Made by a program: the position numbers and the translations under genes. Under the pieces are notes generated by a model. The model made no database searches. It was not told where the DNA came from and saw only the letters and a list, made by a program, of their open reading frames with translations. A stretch of DNA of 64,000 bases, from assembly GCA_049322755.1 (NCBI GenBank), contig JBMOQX010000007.1:1-64000 (forward strand), read 5' to 3'. Shown here one piece after another: positions 33,842 through 44,834 of this stretch (position 1 is its first letter; the number at the start of each line of letters is the position of its first letter). Origin of the DNA: DATIUV01 sp049322755 (GTDB lineage: Bacteria > Pseudomonadota > Gammaproteobacteria > Burkholderiales > UBA6910).

Positions 33842-34251
33842 GCGCGTTTTTGGTGCTGCTCGCCATGGCCGCACCTGACGCGCTCGCCGGGAAGCCCGCC
33901 CCGACCTGGGAGAAGCTGACGCCGAACCAGCAGCAGGTCCTGGCGCCGTTGGCCGGCGAGTGGGACAGCTTTCCCGACCCCCAGAAGCGCCGGCTTCTGG
34001 GGGTGGCGCGCAAGTACCCGAAGCTCAAGCCCGAAGAACAACAGCGGGTCCAGTCCCGGCTGCAGGAGTGGAGCCAGATGACTCCCGAGCAGCGCGAGCT
34101 GGCGCGCAAGAACTACCGGGATTTCAACCAGCTTCCACCCAAGAAACGGCGCGAGCTCAAGCAGCGCTGGCAGGAGGAGCACGGCGGCTACGGCATGCAT
34201 CAGCGAGGCAAATCGTCTTCCCCGCCGGCGCCGGAAATCTCGGTCAACTAG
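33817..34251 (+). CDS. DUF3106 family exported protein
   Basis: A 144-aa protein with a signal peptide (about 1-24, AAPDALAG) and a Trp/Gln/Arg-rich repeat region: TWEKLTPNQQQVLAPLAGEW, WSQMTPEQRELARKNYRDF, LPPKKRRELKQRWQEE. These helical repeats define DUF3106 and resemble periplasmic stress-sensing proteins such as Spy/CpxP in general style. It starts inside the DUF3619 gene. Probably periplasmic; function unknown. Confidence 0.85.
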   Translation: MGTAKRAVGAFLVLLAMAAPDALAGKPAPTWEKLTPNQQQVLAPLAGEWDSFPDPQKRRLLGVARKYPKLKPEEQQRVQSRLQEWSQMTPEQRELARKNYRDFNQLPPKKRRELKQRWQEEHGGYGMHQRGKSSSPPAPEISVN

Positions 34252-34263
34252 CCGGCCCCCGGG

Positions 34264-34683
34264 ATGCCCGCCCTGCCGAACGCCGGTCTCGGCCGCCGGC
34301 TCCTGAGCCTGGTCTACGAGAGTCTCATCGTGCTGGCGGTGCTGCTGATCGGCGACCTGCTGCTGCTCCTGGCGGTCGACGCGGCCCGCGAGCCGGAATT
34401 CCGCCCCGTGGTGCAGCTCTACCTGGTGGCCGTGGTAGGCGCCTATTTCGTGGGCTTCTGGTGCGCTGGCGGCCAGACGCTGCCGATGAAGACGTGGCGC
34501 ATCCGGGTCGTGGGGCCGGATGGCGGCGCCGTGAGCTGGCGCCGCGCGCTGGTGCGCTACCTGGTCGCCCTCGCGAGCCTGCTGCTGCCGTCGCTCCTCT
34601 GGGCGCTGGTGGACCGCGACGGGCAGTTCCTCCATGACCGGCTTGCCGGCACCCGCATCGTTCAGCTGCCGAAATCAGCATAG
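34264..34683 (+). CDS. RDD family membrane protein
   Basis: A 139-aa integral membrane protein with the RDD signature: GLGRRLLSLVYESLIVLAVLL at the N-terminus and the conserved RDGQFLHDRLAGTRIV at the C-terminus, enclosing three to four hydrophobic helices. Family members are linked to ion exchange or are uncharacterised. Last gene of the sigma-factor operon, 12 nt after DUF3106. A GC-rich hairpin (about 34684-34716) lies in the convergent spacer before lptG. Confidence 0.88.
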   Translation: MPALPNAGLGRRLLSLVYESLIVLAVLLIGDLLLLLAVDAAREPEFRPVVQLYLVAVVGAYFVGFWCAGGQTLPMKTWRIRVVGPDGGAVSWRRALVRYLVALASLLLPSLLWALVDRDGQFLHDRLAGTRIVQLPKSA

Positions 34684-34730
34684 CCCCGGCGGTCCAGCAA
34701 GCGTGCGGCCGGGGTTCGCCGTCTGGCGCG

Positions 34731-35804
34731 CTAGCGCCGCTCCGCCCACCAGATCGCGGCAAACGCCATCGCCAGGAACGCCGCGCTGGGTGCCGCCGCC
34801 GTGAACAGCGGCGGCCAGTTGTTGAGCAGGCCAAGGTGGCCGAACAACCGGTTGAGCAGCAGGAAGGCCAGGCCCACCATGATGGCGGCGAAGATGCGCG
34901 CGCCGACGCCGCCGGCGCGGCGTTCGTGCTGCGCAAACGGCACCGCCAGCGCCATCATCACCAGCACCGCGATCGGGTAGAGCAGCTTGCGCCAGAACGC
35001 GATCTCGTAGCGCGTGGCCTGCTGGCGATTCTCGCGCAGGTGATCGATATAGCTGGACAGGGTGGGCAGCGTCATCTTCTGCGGGTCCACCAGCAGGACG
35101 CCGAGAATGTCGGGATCCAGCACCGAGCGCCACTCCTCCTGGGCCAGGCGCACCACGCGGCTGCTGTCCTCGCCGAACTCGGTGCGCGTGAGGTTGGTCA
35201 GCCGCCAGCGGTTCTCGCCCAGGTACTCGCCGTGCTCGGCAAAGCTCAGCGATTTCAGCCGGAAGGCTGGATCGAACGCGAAGATGCGCACGCCGGTGAG
35301 CGACGAGTCCAGGCCCACCTGGCGCACGTTGATGAAACTGCCCTCGTCCTTCACCCACAGCCCGGAACGGAACTCCTGAGCCACCACATCGCTGGTGGCC
35401 TTCAGCCGCAGCCGTTGGGCGGCCCGGTCGGTGGCCGGCGCCAGCAGTTCGCCGACGATCACCGCGATCACCGCGAGCACCAGGCCCACCTGGATCACGA
35501 CGCCGGCCAGGCGCGCCAGCGAGACACCCGAGGCGCGCATCACCGTCAGCTCGGAATGGGCCGAGAGCTGGGACACCGCCACCACCGTGCCGATCAATGC
35601 GGCAATCGGAAACAGCTCGTAGACGTGGCCGGGCACGCTCAGCAGCACCACCGCGATGGCCTGGGTGACGCGGTAGGCGGTCTTGCCGACGTCGGCCAGC
35701 TCGTTGATCAGGTCGAACAGGACGAACAGCGAGAGCAGCGCCAGGAACACCAGGGCGGTGCCCTTGTAGACTTCCCGCGCGACGTAGCGCTTGAGCAGCC
35801 TCAC
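34731..35804 (-). CDS. lptG: LPS export ABC transporter permease LptG
   Basis: An inner-membrane permease that, with LptF and LptB, extracts lipopolysaccharide for transport to the outer membrane. The 357-aa protein begins MRLLKRYVAREVYKGTALVFLALLSLFVLFDLINEL, with six membrane helices and a periplasmic beta-jellyroll (about 130-260). It overlaps the lptF stop by 4 nt. Confidence 0.95.
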   Translation of the reverse strand: MRLLKRYVAREVYKGTALVFLALLSLFVLFDLINELADVGKTAYRVTQAIAVVLLSVPGHVYELFPIAALIGTVVAVSQLSAHSELTVMRASGVSLARLAGVVIQVGLVLAVIAVIVGELLAPATDRAAQRLRLKATSDVVAQEFRSGLWVKDEGSFINVRQVGLDSSLTGVRIFAFDPAFRLKSLSFAEHGEYLGENRWRLTNLTRTEFGEDSSRVVRLAQEEWRSVLDPDILGVLLVDPQKMTLPTLSSYIDHLRENRQQATRYEIAFWRKLLYPIAVLVMMALAVPFAQHERRAGGVGARIFAAIMVGLAFLLLNRLFGHLGLLNNWPPLFTAAAPSAAFLAMAFAAIWWAERR

Positions 35805-36931
35805 GCTGCCGCCTTCGCCAGCCGGAACACCGACAACCGGCGCTGGAACAGGAACGCCACCGCCAGCGCCATCGCCAGGTGCACGCCCCAGATGCCCAGC
35901 GCCGGGCTCACCTTGCCGAAGGCCACCCAGACCTGGGCGACGCTCTGGAAGTTGCTGTAGATCATGTACACCAGCACTGCCACCACCAGGTTGAAGGACC
36001 GCCCGCCGCGCGGATTGACCTGCGCCAGCGGCACCGCCATCAGCGCCAGCAGCAGCGCGCTGATGGGCTGGCCGATGCGCCGGCCCAGCTCGGCGAGATT
36101 CTCGGGGGTGCGGCTTTCCACGAGGGCGGTGGTGGTGGCCGACTTGCCGCGCGGCTCCGCCGGGTGCGGCTCGGCCTGCTCGATGCGCACCGCGTAGCGC
36201 TCGAAGCGCATGATCTTGTATTCCGGGGAGCCGATGGGACCGTCGTGGCGCGTGCCGTCCTCCATTACCAGGAAGCGGTCGCCGTTGGGCGCCACTTCGA
36301 CGTGGCCGGAGCGCGCCACCATCACCGAGACCCGGCCGTTCTCCACCGACTGGACGAAGACGTTGCTGACCCGCTCGCGGTCGACGTCCAGCTCCTCGAC
36401 GAAGAACACGCGGTCGGCGTGACGCGACTCCTGGAAGGTGCCGGGGCGCACCAGCGAGGTGTCGGCCCTGGAGCGCAGGATCTCGCGCAGCTCATCGCTC
36501 TTGGCGTAGGCCCAGGGCGAGAGCCAAAAGCTCAGGATCGCGATCACCACGGACAGCGGCATCATGAAAATCAGCACCGGCCGCACCCAGGCCATCAGGC
36601 TCACGCCGGAGCTGAACCACACCACCATCTCCGAGTCGCGATAGGCGCGGCTCAGGCTCAGGAGGATGGCGACGAACGCGGAGCCCGCCAGCAGCAGCGG
36701 CAGCGCGCTCAGCGTGCGGAAGCCCAGCAGCGCCGCCACGCCGTCGGCGGGCAACGCGCCGGTGGCGGCGAGATCCAGCAGCTTGATGAAGTAGGTGACC
36801 AGCGTGATCGAGAGGATGACCACGAACACCACGATGGCGTTGTGCGTGAATTCGCGCAGGGCGCTGCGCACGAACACTTTGGCCGCGCCGTTCTTTGACT
36901 TTCGTTTGGCGCTCCGCTGATAATTTCGCAT
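35801..36931 (-). CDS. lptF: LPS export ABC transporter permease LptF
   Basis: Partner permease of LptG. Up to 376 aa with the LptF/YjgP layout: VRSALREFTHNAIVVFVVILSITLVTYFIKLLDLAATG, AFVAILLSLSRAYRDSEMVVWFSSGVS, a periplasmic domain, and C-terminal helices (GRRIGQPISALLLALMAVPLAQVNPR). The N-terminal 20 aa are unusually basic. An internal GTG (VFVRSALREF) would give a more usual N-terminus. It is divergent from pepA with a 45-bp gap. Confidence 0.94.
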   Translation of the reverse strand: MRNYQRSAKRKSKNGAAKVFVRSALREFTHNAIVVFVVILSITLVTYFIKLLDLAATGALPADGVAALLGFRTLSALPLLLAGSAFVAILLSLSRAYRDSEMVVWFSSGVSLMAWVRPVLIFMMPLSVVIAILSFWLSPWAYAKSDELREILRSRADTSLVRPGTFQESRHADRVFFVEELDVDRERVSNVFVQSVENGRVSVMVARSGHVEVAPNGDRFLVMEDGTRHDGPIGSPEYKIMRFERYAVRIEQAEPHPAEPRGKSATTTALVESRTPENLAELGRRIGQPISALLLALMAVPLAQVNPRGGRSFNLVVAVLVYMIYSNFQSVAQVWVAFGKVSPALGIWGVHLAMALAVAFLFQRRLSVFRLAKAAA

Positions 36932-36976
36932 CCTGCGTGGAACTCGGAAGAGAGCGCGAGCAGAAGGGACGATCCG

Positions 36977-38473
36977 GTGGAATTTAGCATAAAAAGCGGC
37001 AGCCCAGAGAAGCAGCGCAGCGCCTGCGTCGTCGTCGGCGTGTTCGAGCCGCGACGGCTCTCCGCCGCCGGCGAGAGCGTGGACACGGCCGCCAAGGGCC
37101 TGCTCTCGGACGTGCTCCGGCGCGGCGACATGGAGGGCAAGTCCGGCTCCACCCTGCTGCTGCACAGCGTTCCCGGCATCGTCGCCGACCGTGTGCTGCT
37201 GGTGGGTCTCGGTCCGGAACGGGAGTTCCGCGAGAAACAGTACCGCAGCGCCGTGGCCGCGGCGGTGCGCACCCTCAACGAGACCGGTGCGATGGAAGCG
37301 GTGATGTTCCTGCCGGAGCTGCCGCTCAAGCGCCGCGACGTGTCCTGGAAAGTGGCCAATGCCGTGACGGTGGCGATGGAGACGCTCTACCGCTTCGATC
37401 GCCTGAAGACCAAGCACGAGGAAACGCGGCGGCCGCTGCGGCGCGTGACGCTGAGCGTGCCGCGGCGTGCCGATCTCGCCGCCGGCGAGGACGGCCTGCG
37501 GCGCGGCCTCGCGCTGGCCCACGGCATCAGCCTGGCCAAGGATCTCGGCAACCTCCCGAGCAACATCTGCACGCCGTCCTACCTCGCCGAGCAGGCGGTG
37601 GGCATGGCCAAGGCCTACGGCCTCAAGTCCCACGTGCTGGAAAAGAAGGACATGGAGAAGCTGGCGATGGGCGCGCTGCTGGCGGTGGCGCGCGGCAGCC
37701 GCGAGCCCGCCAAGCTCATCGTCCTCGAATATCACGGCGCCCAGCGCAAGCGCAAACCGATCGTGCTGGTGGGCAAGGGAGTAACCTTCGACACCGGCGG
37801 CATTTCGCTCAAGCCGGCGGCCGATATGGACGAGATGAAGTTCGACATGTGCGGCGCCGCCAGCGTGCTCGGCACGCTCAAGGCCGTGGCCGAGCTGCGG
37901 CTGCCGCTCAACGTGGTCGGCATCATGCCGGCCACCGAGAACATGCCGGGCGGCAACGCCATCAAACCCGGCGACGTGGTCACCAGCCTCTCGGGCCAGA
38001 CCATCGAGATCCTGAACACCGACGCCGAAGGCCGCCTCATTCTTTGCGACGCGCTCACCTACGCCGAGCGCTACGACCCCGAGGCGGTGATCGACATCGC
38101 CACCCTCACCGGCGCCTGCGTGGTCGCGCTCGGCCACGTGGCCACGGGCCTGTTCAGCAATGACGACGCCCTGGCCCGGGAGCTGCTGAAGGCGGGCGAG
38201 CACGCGTTCGACCGCGCCTGGCAGCTGCCGCTCTGGGAAGACTACCAGGAGCAGCTCAAGACCAATTTCGCCGACATGGCCAACATCGGCGGGCGTCCGG
38301 CGGGCAGCGTCACCGCGGCCTGCTTCCTCTCGCGCTTCACCCGCAAGTACAAGTGGGCGCATCTGGACATCGCGGGCACCGCCTGGAAATCGGGCAAGGA
38401 CAAGGGCGCCTCCGGGCGGCCGGTGCCGCTGCTGACGCAGTTCCTCGTCGGCCGTGCCGGCGAGACGCGTTAG
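36977..38473 (+). CDS. pepA: Leucyl aminopeptidase (M17)
   Basis: A 498-aa dizinc aminopeptidase. The C-terminal catalytic domain has VGKGVTFDTGGISLKP (Lys and Asp ligands), MCGAASVLGTLKAVAEL, and the signature NTDAEGRLILCDALTYAE with Asp and Glu ligands. It releases N-terminal residues from peptides; E. coli PepA also binds DNA. Confidence 0.97.
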   Translation: MEFSIKSGSPEKQRSACVVVGVFEPRRLSAAGESVDTAAKGLLSDVLRRGDMEGKSGSTLLLHSVPGIVADRVLLVGLGPEREFREKQYRSAVAAAVRTLNETGAMEAVMFLPELPLKRRDVSWKVANAVTVAMETLYRFDRLKTKHEETRRPLRRVTLSVPRRADLAAGEDGLRRGLALAHGISLAKDLGNLPSNICTPSYLAEQAVGMAKAYGLKSHVLEKKDMEKLAMGALLAVARGSREPAKLIVLEYHGAQRKRKPIVLVGKGVTFDTGGISLKPAADMDEMKFDMCGAASVLGTLKAVAELRLPLNVVGIMPATENMPGGNAIKPGDVVTSLSGQTIEILNTDAEGRLILCDALTYAERYDPEAVIDIATLTGACVVALGHVATGLFSNDDALARELLKAGEHAFDRAWQLPLWEDYQEQLKTNFADMANIGGRPAGSVTAACFLSRFTRKYKWAHLDIAGTAWKSGKDKGASGRPVPLLTQFLVGRAGETR

Positions 38474-38565
38474 ACGGGCGTCGAACAGGGCCCGGATCGC
38501 CGCCGCGCGCGGCGGATGCGGGTGAACGCGTGGCGTGCCGCGACCAGGCCGCCGGAGCCAATGCC

Positions 38566-39009
38566 GTGACCCAGATCGATTTCTACATCAAGGCCGAAGA
38601 CCGCCTGCAGACCGCCTGCCGCATCGCCGCCAAGGCGTGGCGGCAGGGGCTGCGCGTGCTGCTGCTTACCCCCGACGCCGGGGCCACCGCCGTGGTGGAC
38701 CGCCTGCTGTGGAGCACGCCCGCCACCGGCTTCGTTCCCCACGTCCGCGCCGGACACGCCCTGGCGCCGATCACCCCGGTGATCGTCGACCACGTGGCGG
38801 AGCCGCTGCCTCACGATGAAGTGCTGCTCAATCTCTGCCGCGAGTGGCCGCCCGTGTTCAGCCGCTTTCAGCGCCTGGTGGAAATCGTGTCCACGGACGA
38901 CGAGGACAGCCGTGCCGCGCGCGAGCGCTATCGGTTCTACCAGAGTCGCGGCTATCCGATCCGCCACCACGACCTGAGCGCGTTGCGGCAGCGGCCGGCG
39001 CGGCCATGA
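38566..39009 (+). CDS. holC: DNA polymerase III, chi subunit
   Basis: A 147-aa clamp-loader accessory protein that contacts single-strand-binding protein. Starts at GTG (VTQIDFYIKAEDRLQTACRIAAKAWRQGLRVLL), with the LWSTPATGFVPH, PVIVDH and FQRLVEIVS segments of HolC. It lies between pepA and valS, the common proteobacterial order. The stop overlaps the next ATG as ATGA. Confidence 0.93.
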   Translation: MTQIDFYIKAEDRLQTACRIAAKAWRQGLRVLLLTPDAGATAVVDRLLWSTPATGFVPHVRAGHALAPITPVIVDHVAEPLPHDEVLLNLCREWPPVFSRFQRLVEIVSTDDEDSRAARERYRFYQSRGYPIRHHDLSALRQRPARP

Positions 39010-39638
39010 GTCCGGAAAGCCCGCCGGGGGAATCCGCGTCCGACACCGACGAGCTGCTGCGCAAGCTCGACGCGCTGCTCTCGCGCCACCGCACGCGCCC
39101 GGGCCACGACGCGCCGGAGCAGGCCATCCCCACCCTCACCGACGTGGTGGAGGCGCTTTCCGCAAGCTGGGCGGAAGACGACATCCCGACGCTCACCGAC
39201 GTGGCCGCGCCGCTCGAGGCCTCGCCGTCGCCCGCTGTGGCGGAACCGGAGCGGCTCGAGGCGGAGTCGGCCATCGACGATGCCGCGCAGGGTGCGTCCG
39301 AGACTCCGGCTGCGGCACGGGAGGCCGTGGACGAAGCCGCGTCCGGGTACGAAGCCGACGCCCTGGCCGCGCGGGTCCAGGAAACGCTGCTCCGGCACCT
39401 CGGCGCGCCCCTCGAGAAGCTCGCGGAGGAAGAGCGCGCGCAGCTGGTCCAGCGGGTGGCGCAGGAACTCGCCTTCATTGCGCGCGGGGCGCCTGCGGAA
39501 AACGGCGACGCCGGCGCCGGACCGCCGGGTGCCGGCCCGATGCCGCCCGCCCCGGAACCGTCGCCGCCGCAGCGCGCCGCGGCGTTCCGGCGCGATGCCT
39601 TGGCTATAATACGCAGCTTTCCGCTCAAACCTTCCCCG
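39006..39638 (+). CDS. 211-codon region in frame with valS (hypothetical protein or ValS extension)
   Basis: An ATG overlapping the holC stop opens a frame that runs without any stop into valS. The 211 aa are acidic and Ala/Pro-rich, with two copies of an IPTLTDV motif (about 36 and 60 residues in) and a helical C-terminal part (ARVQETLLRHLGAPLEKLAEEERAQLVQRVAQELAFIARG). In relatives a protein of this type is expected between holC and valS as its own gene. Here it is either translationally fused to ValS, or the stop was lost and ValS still initiates at its own ATG. A TATAAT at 39604-39609 supports separate expression of valS. Confidence 0.55.
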
Positions 39639-42386
<2,748 letters not shown>

Positions 42387-42406
42387 CGCCGGGCCCCGGC
42401 TACGGG

Positions 42407-42796
42407 TCAGGCGCCCCAGCCGTACTGGTCGCAGTACAGCGGCAGCTTCTCGACGATTTCGTCGCGCCCGAAGAAACGGTCGGCGCGCGCGAGCCGCGCC
42501 CGGTCGCGAAGGGCCGCGTCCCCGCCGAAGCAGAAGATCGCGATGTTGAGCAGCATCTCCATGCGTACCTGCTCGATCACCGCGAGCGGATCGAAGGCGG
42601 CGTCTTCATCCAGGTCCAGCAGCATGAAGCGGTGCAGCAGCACGTCGTGGTAGTCGCCCACCTGGCCCAGTTCGGTGCACACGGTCATGGACCAGCCCTC
42701 GGGCAGCGCCGCCCGCAGCGCTTCCACCAGCGCGCCGTCCGCCGTCATCACGATCAGCTTGCGCGCCAGGCGGTCCGCGACCGTGGGCGCGCTCAT
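42407..42796 (-). CDS. Degenerate receiver-like protein, unknown function
   Basis: A 129-aa protein with the alternating strand/helix pattern of CheY-like receivers: RKLIVMTADGALVEALRAAL, then FMLLDLDEDAAFDPLAVIEQV with Asp at the phospho-acceptor place, NIAIFCFGGDAALRDRARLARADRFFGRDEI. The conserved Thr/Ser and Lys of true receivers are not evident, so it may be a pseudo-receiver. The ATG overlaps the ligase-like gene stop (ATGA). Third gene of a tight operon with a lipoate-ligase-like protein; no known family recognised. Confidence 0.6.
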   Translation of the reverse strand: MSAPTVADRLARKLIVMTADGALVEALRAALPEGWSMTVCTELGQVGDYHDVLLHRFMLLDLDEDAAFDPLAVIEQVRMEMLLNIAIFCFGGDAALRDRARLARADRFFGRDEIVEKLPLYCDQYGWGA

Positions 42797-43788
42797 GCGG
42801 CGAACCCCGCGGCCCGCGCGAGCAGCCGGCGCATGACCGCCGCCGACACCGGCGGCAGCCCCGCATCCAGGGCCGCCAGCAGCGCCGGCACATCGTTGCC
42901 AGCGCCGGTGTGGCACGCCAGGATCCGCGCCGCAGCCGGTTCCGACACGGCGATCCGCGCGATGCGGCCGTCGTCCGTGACGCAGCGCGCCCAGGCGTTT
43001 CCCTCCTGAGCTTCGCGCAAATAGCGGCGGGCGTTGAGCTTGATGCCGTCCGGCACCAGCCGCCGCCCGTTGTCCTCGTCCCCTTCGTCATCGGTGACGA
43101 TGTCGGCCAATGCCGCGCGCTCCGCGCCGGTCAAAGCGGTGTCGGCGATCCGCCAGGCAAACAGTGCCGCGCAGGCACCGCGAAACGCGGCCGCAATGCG
43201 CTCGGCGGCAGGGGGAACGGCGTGCTCGGACCAGGAGGTGACGGCGGCCGCCAGTTCCTCCGCCAGCCAGGCGCGGAAGCCATCGCTGGGCGAGCGGACG
43301 CAGGCTGCAAAGCGCGCGGCAGGGAAGTGCAGCATGAAGCTGGAGCCGATGACGGCCGAGCGGCCGATGGTGGCGGCGCCGCTGCCGGCGATCTTGCGCC
43401 CGGCGCACCAAAGATCCCGGTCGACGCAGTCGACCACGAGCCCGAGGGCACGAAACGCCGCCACCGCGGGCGCCAGACCCCACCCGTACCACTCGGCCGG
43501 GCGGCGGCTGAGCTGCGCGAGCGGCACCACCAGCGCGAAGCACAGCTGGTCGGGATCGATCCACACGCTGCCGCCGCCCAAAGGCCGCCGCACCGCCGGC
43601 ACGGCGCGCGGCCACGCCAGCTCGGCGCGCGCGCTTTGATGCTGACCGAGGCTGATGTGATCGATCGCCCGCCCCCAGACCACCGCGGGCGCGGCGTCAT
43701 CGCCCTGGCACTCCGCCACCGCGGCGTAGCTGGCGTGGAAGGTTTCCCCGGACACCAGCCCGAGATCGATCCAGCGCGCCGGCTTCAC
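42793..43788 (-). CDS. Lipoate-protein-ligase-like (BPL/LplA/LipB fold) protein
   Basis: A 331-aa protein with the two hallmark motifs of lipoate ligases: RRPLGGGS at about 67-74 (carrier/adenylate loop) and GRKIAGSG at about 130-137, including the catalytic-type Lys132. It differs clearly from the slpl(AB) product at 48.9 kb, has a long C-terminal part (about 200-331) with no recognised domain, and begins at a GTG overlapping the previous stop (GTGA). It is the second ligase-like gene within 7 kb and lies at the 3' side of the sulfur locus, so it may act on LbpA or another carrier. Substrate is unknown. Confidence 0.75.
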   Translation of the reverse strand: MKPARWIDLGLVSGETFHASYAAVAECQGDDAAPAVVWGRAIDHISLGQHQSARAELAWPRAVPAVRRPLGGGSVWIDPDQLCFALVVPLAQLSRRPAEWYGWGLAPAVAAFRALGLVVDCVDRDLWCAGRKIAGSGAATIGRSAVIGSSFMLHFPAARFAACVRSPSDGFRAWLAEELAAAVTSWSEHAVPPAAERIAAAFRGACAALFAWRIADTALTGAERAALADIVTDDEGDEDNGRRLVPDGIKLNARRYLREAQEGNAWARCVTDDGRIARIAVSEPAAARILACHTGAGNDVPALLAALDAGLPPVSAAVMRRLLARAAGFAA

Positions 43789-44201
43789 TCCGCCGCCGGG
43801 CCGCCGCCGGCGTCGCCCTTGAAGTACTTGCCGAAATAGAAGTCGCGCCGCTCCAGCTCCTGCAGCGCGCGAACGCGGTCCGCCATCCCTTCGCGGAAGA
43901 TCTGGGCCAGATAGTCGCCCTGCTCGCCGTCGAGGATGTGGATCCGGGACAGGAACGGCTGCCCGTTGAGGTCGTCGTCCAGGGTCAGGATCTGGGCGGT
44001 GAGTTCGTCCACCGCCTGCAGATGCAGAAGGTAGGCACGGCACTCGGGATCTTCCGGGTCCAGGGGGCAGAGCACGATCTTGCCCAGCCAGGCGAGCCGC
44101 GCAACCTGGTTGAAGTGGCGGATATCGAGCTTCTTGCCCTTCTTGTACCTTGCGAGCTCGTTCTTGATCTGCGAAAGGTCGGTGACCTTGATTTCCTTCA
44201 T
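43785..44201 (-). CDS. Uncharacterised 138-aa protein
   Basis: A soluble protein: MKEIKVTDLSQIKNELARYK, basic helical start, then HFNQVARLAWLGKIVLCPLDPEDPECRAYLLHLQAVDELTAQIL and an acidic, aromatic C-terminus (RRDFYFGKYFKG). Three features stand out: a CPLDPEDPEC segment with two Cys, no signal peptide and no membrane helix. ATG 44201 has GAGGAG 7 nt upstream. It is coupled to the ligase-like gene downstream. I do not recognise the family. Confidence 0.65.
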   Translation of the reverse strand: MKEIKVTDLSQIKNELARYKKGKKLDIRHFNQVARLAWLGKIVLCPLDPEDPECRAYLLHLQAVDELTAQILTLDDDLNGQPFLSRIHILDGEQGDYLAQIFREGMADRVRALQELERRDFYFGKYFKGDAGGGPAAE

Positions 44202-44237
44202 GCCGCGCTCCTCGGCACCGGGACGAAACTCTCAATT

Positions 44238-44747
44238 CTACTTCGGCGGACAGCCCGCCGCGTCCCCGGGGACCTTGCCCACCAGCAGCAGGAAGCTCTC
44301 GAACGGTCCCATGTTGCCCATCGCCTCGCCCATCGGGCCCTCGAACTTGAGGCGGTTGAAGAACATGGCCCGCATCGGGCCATACTCGCCGCGGCCCATT
44401 TCCTGCCAGCGTGCGGTCTCCGCCCACATGACGTAGTCCGCGGAAGTGTCCAGCTTGGTGACGGCGGGACCCGCCGCCACACATGTCGCCTTGCCGTCCT
44501 TGAGCGCCACTTTGAGCTCGATGCGCGGGCTCGCCGGGCAGTCCTCGCGGTACACCTGCATCACCTTGTAGCCGCGCCCCTTGTCGTTCTTGACCCAATC
44601 GGACTCGACGAGTTTCCGGGTCAGCACCGGGTCGGCGTTCCACGCGGCGCACATGCCCTGCGCCCACTCCGGCGACATCATCACCGGCGCCGCCTGGGCG
44701 CCGGCGGCAGCGCCGCTCAGCACGGCTGCGGCAATCCATCGTTTCAT
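44238..44747 (-). CDS. Secreted SCP2-like (sterol-carrier fold) protein
   Basis: A 169-aa protein with a cleavable signal peptide (MKRWIAAAVLSGAAAGAQA). The mature part resembles the SCP2 lipid-carrier fold, with LKVALKDGKATCVAAGPAV, YVMWAETARWQEMGRGEYGPMRAMFFNRLKFEGPMGEAMGNMG. Three to four Cys could form disulfides in the periplasm. It starts 18 nt after the fadL terminator and ends 36 nt before the 138-aa gene, so it may lead that operon. A role in carrying a hydrophobic compound from the FadL porin is an inference. Confidence 0.6.
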   Translation of the reverse strand: MKRWIAAAVLSGAAAGAQAAPVMMSPEWAQGMCAAWNADPVLTRKLVESDWVKNDKGRGYKVMQVYREDCPASPRIELKVALKDGKATCVAAGPAVTKLDTSADYVMWAETARWQEMGRGEYGPMRAMFFNRLKFEGPMGEAMGNMGPFESFLLLVGKVPGDAAGCPPK

Positions 44748-44765
44748 CGTTTGCTCCCTGCTCGG

Positions 44766-44831
44766 AAAAAAAGAGGGCTGCGACGCGCCGTCGCAGCCCC
44801 CGCGGTCTGGCCGGCCTGGCTCAGGCCGGCC
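44766..44831 (-). terminator. Double terminator after the fadL-type gene
   Basis: On the minus strand, a perfect 10-bp GC hairpin with a 3-nt loop (44809-44831) directly follows the stop. A second perfect 10-bp hairpin follows: GGGCTGCGAC (44775-44784) / GTCGCAGCCC (44790-44799), then a T-rich tail (44766-44774). This is a strong intrinsic terminator only 19 nt before the next ATG, so downstream genes depend on read-through or a very compact promoter. Confidence 0.88.
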
Positions 44832-44834
44832 AAC

